A stretch of DNA of 64,000 bases, from contig NZ_WPZY01000017.1 of assembly GCF_013031405.1 (NCBI RefSeq), forward strand, positions 1 through 64,000, written 5' to 3'. The translations under genes were made by a program, and so were the position numbers. Positions 61,838 to 64,000 of this stretch are shown here, piece after piece. The stretch's first letter is position 1, and the number at the start of each line of letters is the position of its first letter. Below the pieces are notes generated by a model. That model was not told the origin of the DNA. It was given only the letters and a program-made list of their open reading frames with translations, and made no database searches. This DNA is from Ruegeria sp. HKCCD8929 (GTDB lineage: Bacteria; Pseudomonadota; Alphaproteobacteria; Rhodobacterales; Rhodobacteraceae).

Positions 61838-62068
61838 TTACGCCTCCAGAACCTCCCAGCGTTTCGTCTTCGATTTCGGCGCGCATTCGATGATGCGGAC
61901 TGTATCGCCGACCTTGAAGGCGTTCTTTTCGTCGTGAGCCCGGTATTTCTTGGACTTACGGACGGTCTTGTGCAGCAGCGGGTGCTTGAAGCGGCGCTCC
62001 ACCAGCACGGTTACTGTCTGTTCGTTGGCGTCGCTGGTCACGGTGCCTTGCAGGATACGCTTGGGCAT
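61838..62068 (-). CDS. rpsQ: 30S ribosomal protein S17
   Basis: A 76-residue S17, identified by [40 protein letters not shown] and the end [20 protein letters not shown]. It binds 16S rRNA early in assembly. It is 4 bp after rpmC. Confidence 0.96.
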   Translation of the reverse strand: MPKRILQGTVTSDANEQTVTVLVERRFKHPLLHKTVRKSKKYRAHDEKNAFKVGDTVRIIECAPKSKTKRWEVLEA

Positions 62069-62072
62069 CTGA

Positions 62073-62279
62073 TTACTCCTCGGATGCCGCGGCAGCGGCC
62101 TTTTCGTTCAGAATGGTTTTGACGCGGGCAGCGTTGCGGCGGGCCGCTTTGATGCCGGCAGTGTTTTCCAGCTGACCGGTTGCCTGTTGAAAGCGCAGGT
62201 TAAAGCTTTCTTTCTTCAGGTTGGCCAGTTCCTCGCGGAGCTGGTCCGGGGTCTTGTCACGCAGTTCTTGGGCGTTCAT
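62073..62279 (-). CDS. rpmC: 50S ribosomal protein L29
   Basis: A 68-residue L29, identified by the helical pattern [34 protein letters not shown] and [14 protein letters not shown]. It lies at the tunnel exit and helps bind signal recognition particle and trigger factor. It is the first gene of the cluster in this window; rplP, normally directly upstream, is absent. The 172-bp leader 62280-62451 probably holds a promoter. Confidence 0.96.
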   Translation of the reverse strand: MNAQELRDKTPDQLREELANLKKESFNLRFQQATGQLENTAGIKAARRNAARVKTILNEKAAAAASEE

Positions 62280-62451
62280 CGCCTTTTTCCTTTGCTCAAA
62301 ACACCAGAAGGCCCCCTGACAGGGTCACCTTGGACCTGGTGGATGAATGATAGACATACGAATCCCCCGCCGGGGCAGGTGATCGCAGGATGCCGCTCTA
62401 TAGGGGGTTCGGGGGTGGGTGGCAAGGGAAAGTTTTCGTCGGCGCCGTTAG

Positions 62452-62844
62452 TCAAACACCTTGCTCAACTTTGCTCAAACGAGCCTTGAACCAAACGTGC
62501 AATTCATCAAATCCCATTTGGCCAGCGGCCACAGCAACAACCAAGTCGTCGATCGGTTCATCATCATCGATGTCGAGTCGGTATCCGCTTCTCTGGACCA
62601 GAACCTCAATCAACAGCCAAGCTGTTCGTTTGTTGCCATCGACAAAGCCATGATTGCCTACCATGCTTTGCAGAAGGGCGGCAGCCTTCCTTGAAATCGC
62701 ACGATGGTATCCGGAGTAGGGACGGCCCAAGGCTGACTCGATGAGATCGAGGCTGGTAACGCCGTCGCGGCCACCATAAGTTAACGCTTCGTCGTGCGCC
62801 GCAATCGCATCGGCAAGCGTGACCCTGTAGTGGCCCCTACCTAT
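62452..62844 (-). CDS. Doc/Fic-family toxin lacking a canonical start
   Basis: A Doc-like Fic-domain protein with the active motif HGFVDGNKRTA (His at about residue 65 if counted from 62844). The frame is open from 62856 to the stop at 62452. It matches the family from LADAIAAHDEAL onwards, but there is no ATG or GTG, and the only TTG (62730) lies inside the conserved domain. At 62844, where the family start is expected, the codon is ATA, overlapping the end of the antitoxin-like gene; one base change would restore ATG. It may be silenced, translated from a rare start, or made by frameshifting from the upstream gene. Doc toxins usually phosphorylate EF-Tu. Confidence 0.65.
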   Translation of the reverse strand: MGRGHYRVTLADAIAAHDEALTYGGRDGVTSLDLIESALGRPYSGYHRAISRKAAALLQSMVGNHGFVDGNKRTAWLLIEVLVQRSGYRLDIDDDEPIDDLVVAVAAGQMGFDELHVWFKARLSKVEQGV

Positions 62845-63022
62845 CGGCCAGCCGCTTCAGTGCGGATTTGCGTTTTTCCGAAGCCCCCTTCACCACAGAA
62901 ACCGTCTTGGTCGTTGCCTTGAAAACACCCGACGAGGAACCGACTTCCACAAAGCGCCCACTTTTCGCGCTGCGCGCGATGTAGCCGCCCTTAACTGTGG
63001 TTTTGTTTGCCCTGATGGTCAT
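62837..63022 (-). CDS. Small basic antitoxin-like protein
   Basis: A 61-residue basic protein (YIARSAKSGRFVEVGSSSGV; C-terminal EKRKSALKRLADR). GAGGA lies 8 bp before its ATG. Its stop lies within the first codons of the Doc-like frame, the usual order for an antitoxin-toxin pair. It does not resemble Phd closely; the antitoxin role is inferred from position. The cationic C-terminal helix could bind nucleic acid or the toxin. Confidence 0.7.
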   Translation of the reverse strand: MTIRANKTTVKGGYIARSAKSGRFVEVGSSSGVFKATTKTVSVVKGASEKRKSALKRLADR

Positions 63023-63383
63023 CTAATATTTCCTCAATGCACCAACAATATGGACGGTGCCAAGTGTATTCGCAAGCTTCTTGCAGCTAGCAGCCAAATA
63101 GTTAAATTTCAGTTTGGAACGCGATCCATGACAAAGTCATGACCCATAAAATCTTAATCCCGCGTGTAGCTTGACCTTACGCTGATCCGCCCTTCGTTGG
63201 CACTACCGTCAGAATTTCATAGCGCCTGCTTTTCTTCGGCAAAAACTGTTGGCTTCAGGACTAACATTGCCTGTTGGGCTCAGACCCTTTACCAACGGAA
63301 CACACTGGGTTTTGAGGCCAACTTGACGAACCTGTTAAACAAATACGCCGAAACTGCGAGTTGCTGACCACAAATTTGGGAGT
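63023..63383. other. Divergent gap, toxin-antitoxin module and lipoprotein gene
   Basis: 361 bases with no gene seen. It should contain the promoters of the antitoxin-like gene (minus) and the lipoprotein gene (plus). It is richer in A and T than its surroundings. No clear dyad was noticed. Confidence 0.45.
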
Positions 63384-64000
63384 ATGAGGGTCGTGAAATA
63401 TCTCAAATTTCTGGGTGTGGTCGCGGCGGTCGCGGTGGTGATAGGCTGCTCGCGCGCACCGGAACTTATCGGTGTCGACAACCCCGCCTATCCGACCGCG
63501 TCGGTCGCCAGCGCAACGAGGCATCAGGTGTTCATCGCGTCCACCCGCCAGGCAACCGAGGCCGTCGGTGCCCTGTATTCAGAGAGACGCGCACCCGAAC
63601 TGGGGCTGGCATCGGTCGAGGTATCGGTCCCCCCGAACCACGAGACCGGGCATCTTGAGCGGGCCAAGAGACTGCCGCCGGACCCTCGGACCGAATTCGC
63701 CATCGTTGAGCCCAAGATTTATGGCTCGGACGAAGCCTTTATTCGCGCGGTGAATGCCGAGCTTGCCAAACTGCCGCCCGGCAACCGGGACATTCTATTT
63801 TTTGTGCACGGTTACAACAACACGACCAGTGACGCCGTTCTGCGCCTTGCGCAGTTCGTCGAGGACTCGGGCTATGTCGGTGTCCCGATCCTGTTTGACT
63901 GGGCCTCGGCCGCGAAGCTGACGAAATATGTCTACGACCTGAACAGCGCATTGATCGCGCGCCCGAAGGTCGAGGAAATCGGCGCCATCCTGTCGCGCAC
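63384..64000 (+). CDS. Lipoprotein alpha/beta hydrolase (DUF900-like), cut by window end
   Basis: The first 205 residues of a protein that continues beyond the window. It starts with a lipoprotein signal (KFLGVVAAVAVVIGCSR, lipobox VIGC). The body reads VFIASTRQ, then DILFFVHGYNNTTSDAVLRL and VGVPILFDWASAAK, which is the beginning of a DUF900-type alpha/beta hydrolase; the nucleophile region must lie in the missing part. The ATG at 63384 was used; a GTG at 63393 is also plausible. Substrate unknown, probably an ester or lipid at the envelope. Confidence 0.82.
   Translation, partial: MRVVKYLKFLGVVAAVAVVIGCSRAPELIGVDNPAYPTASVASATRHQVFIASTRQATEAVGALYSERRAPELGLASVEVSVPPNHETGHLERAKRLPPDPRTEFAIVEPKIYGSDEAFIRAVNAELAKLPPGNRDILFFVHGYNNTTSDAVLRLAQFVEDSGYVGVPILFDWASAAKLTKYVYDLNSALIARPKVEEIGAILSR

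Overview
The window looks like a chromosomal stretch from a marine alphaproteobacterium of the Roseobacter group (Rhodobacteraceae, Ruegeria-like). This placement is inferred from gene content: a bztABCD-type amino-acid ABC operon, an ATP12 chaperone, ttcA, an AidB-like dehydrogenase, an acid-sugar cluster with a tripartite tricarboxylate transporter, a BCCT carrier, and the S14 and S5 variants in the ribosomal cluster. No rRNA, tRNA, CRISPR array or insertion sequence was recognised.

Layout. 0-3 kb: an exported protein with two complete caspase-like domains, followed by a small membrane-anchored protein. 3-6 kb: two regulator/target pairs (XRE-MmyB with a membrane protein; TetR with a short-chain dehydrogenase), each with a clear palindrome in the intergenic gap. 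6-10 kb: a BCCT carrier, an orphan betaine-type binding protein and a divergent LysR regulator. 10-19.5 kb: two divergent, tightly overlapping operons that look like a complete catabolic pathway for a small acid sugar. They contain the transporter tctCBA, an ABM/LsrG-like protein, a lactonase-like metallo-hydrolase, 3-oxo-tetronate kinase, 3-oxo-tetronate-phosphate decarboxylase, two dehydrogenases and a GntR regulator. 19.6-26 kb: a 1010-residue exported coiled-coil protein with an orphan TAXI binding protein, divergent from a membrane-bound class III cyclase with a periplasmic sensor.

26-38 kb: housekeeping genes on the plus strand (yidD, aidB-like, ttcA, a GGDEF/EAL protein, yidC, a MOSC protein, engB, argB, a fatty-acid hydroxylase, a ferredoxin, a sixA-like phosphatase). 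38-42.4 kb: the bztABCD amino-acid transporter. 42.6-49 kb: htrA, rarA, crotonase, crcB, rluC, a HAD phosphatase and atp12, all on the minus strand. 49-62 kb: the ribosomal protein/rpoA cluster on the minus strand. It begins at rpmC with no rplP upstream. It is broken between rpmD and rplO by a 3-kb block holding a DEAD-box helicase, a VOC protein and a DUF1127 protein, with a terminator after rpmD. 62.4-64 kb: a Doc-type toxin with no canonical start, a small antitoxin-like partner, and the start of a lipoprotein hydrolase.

The least explained signals are: (1) four successive palindromes of different sequence, spaced 24, 23 and 24 bp centre to centre, upstream of htrA; (2) a dispersed palindromic repeat (core GTAGGATGGG) at three sites, including a perfect 24-bp-arm twin between rplR and rpsE; (3) the acid-sugar cluster, whose parts do not match a canonical tetronate pathway; (4) the coiled-coil/TAXI/cyclase locus; (5) the tandem caspase locus; (6) the toxin gene that seems to have lost its start codon.
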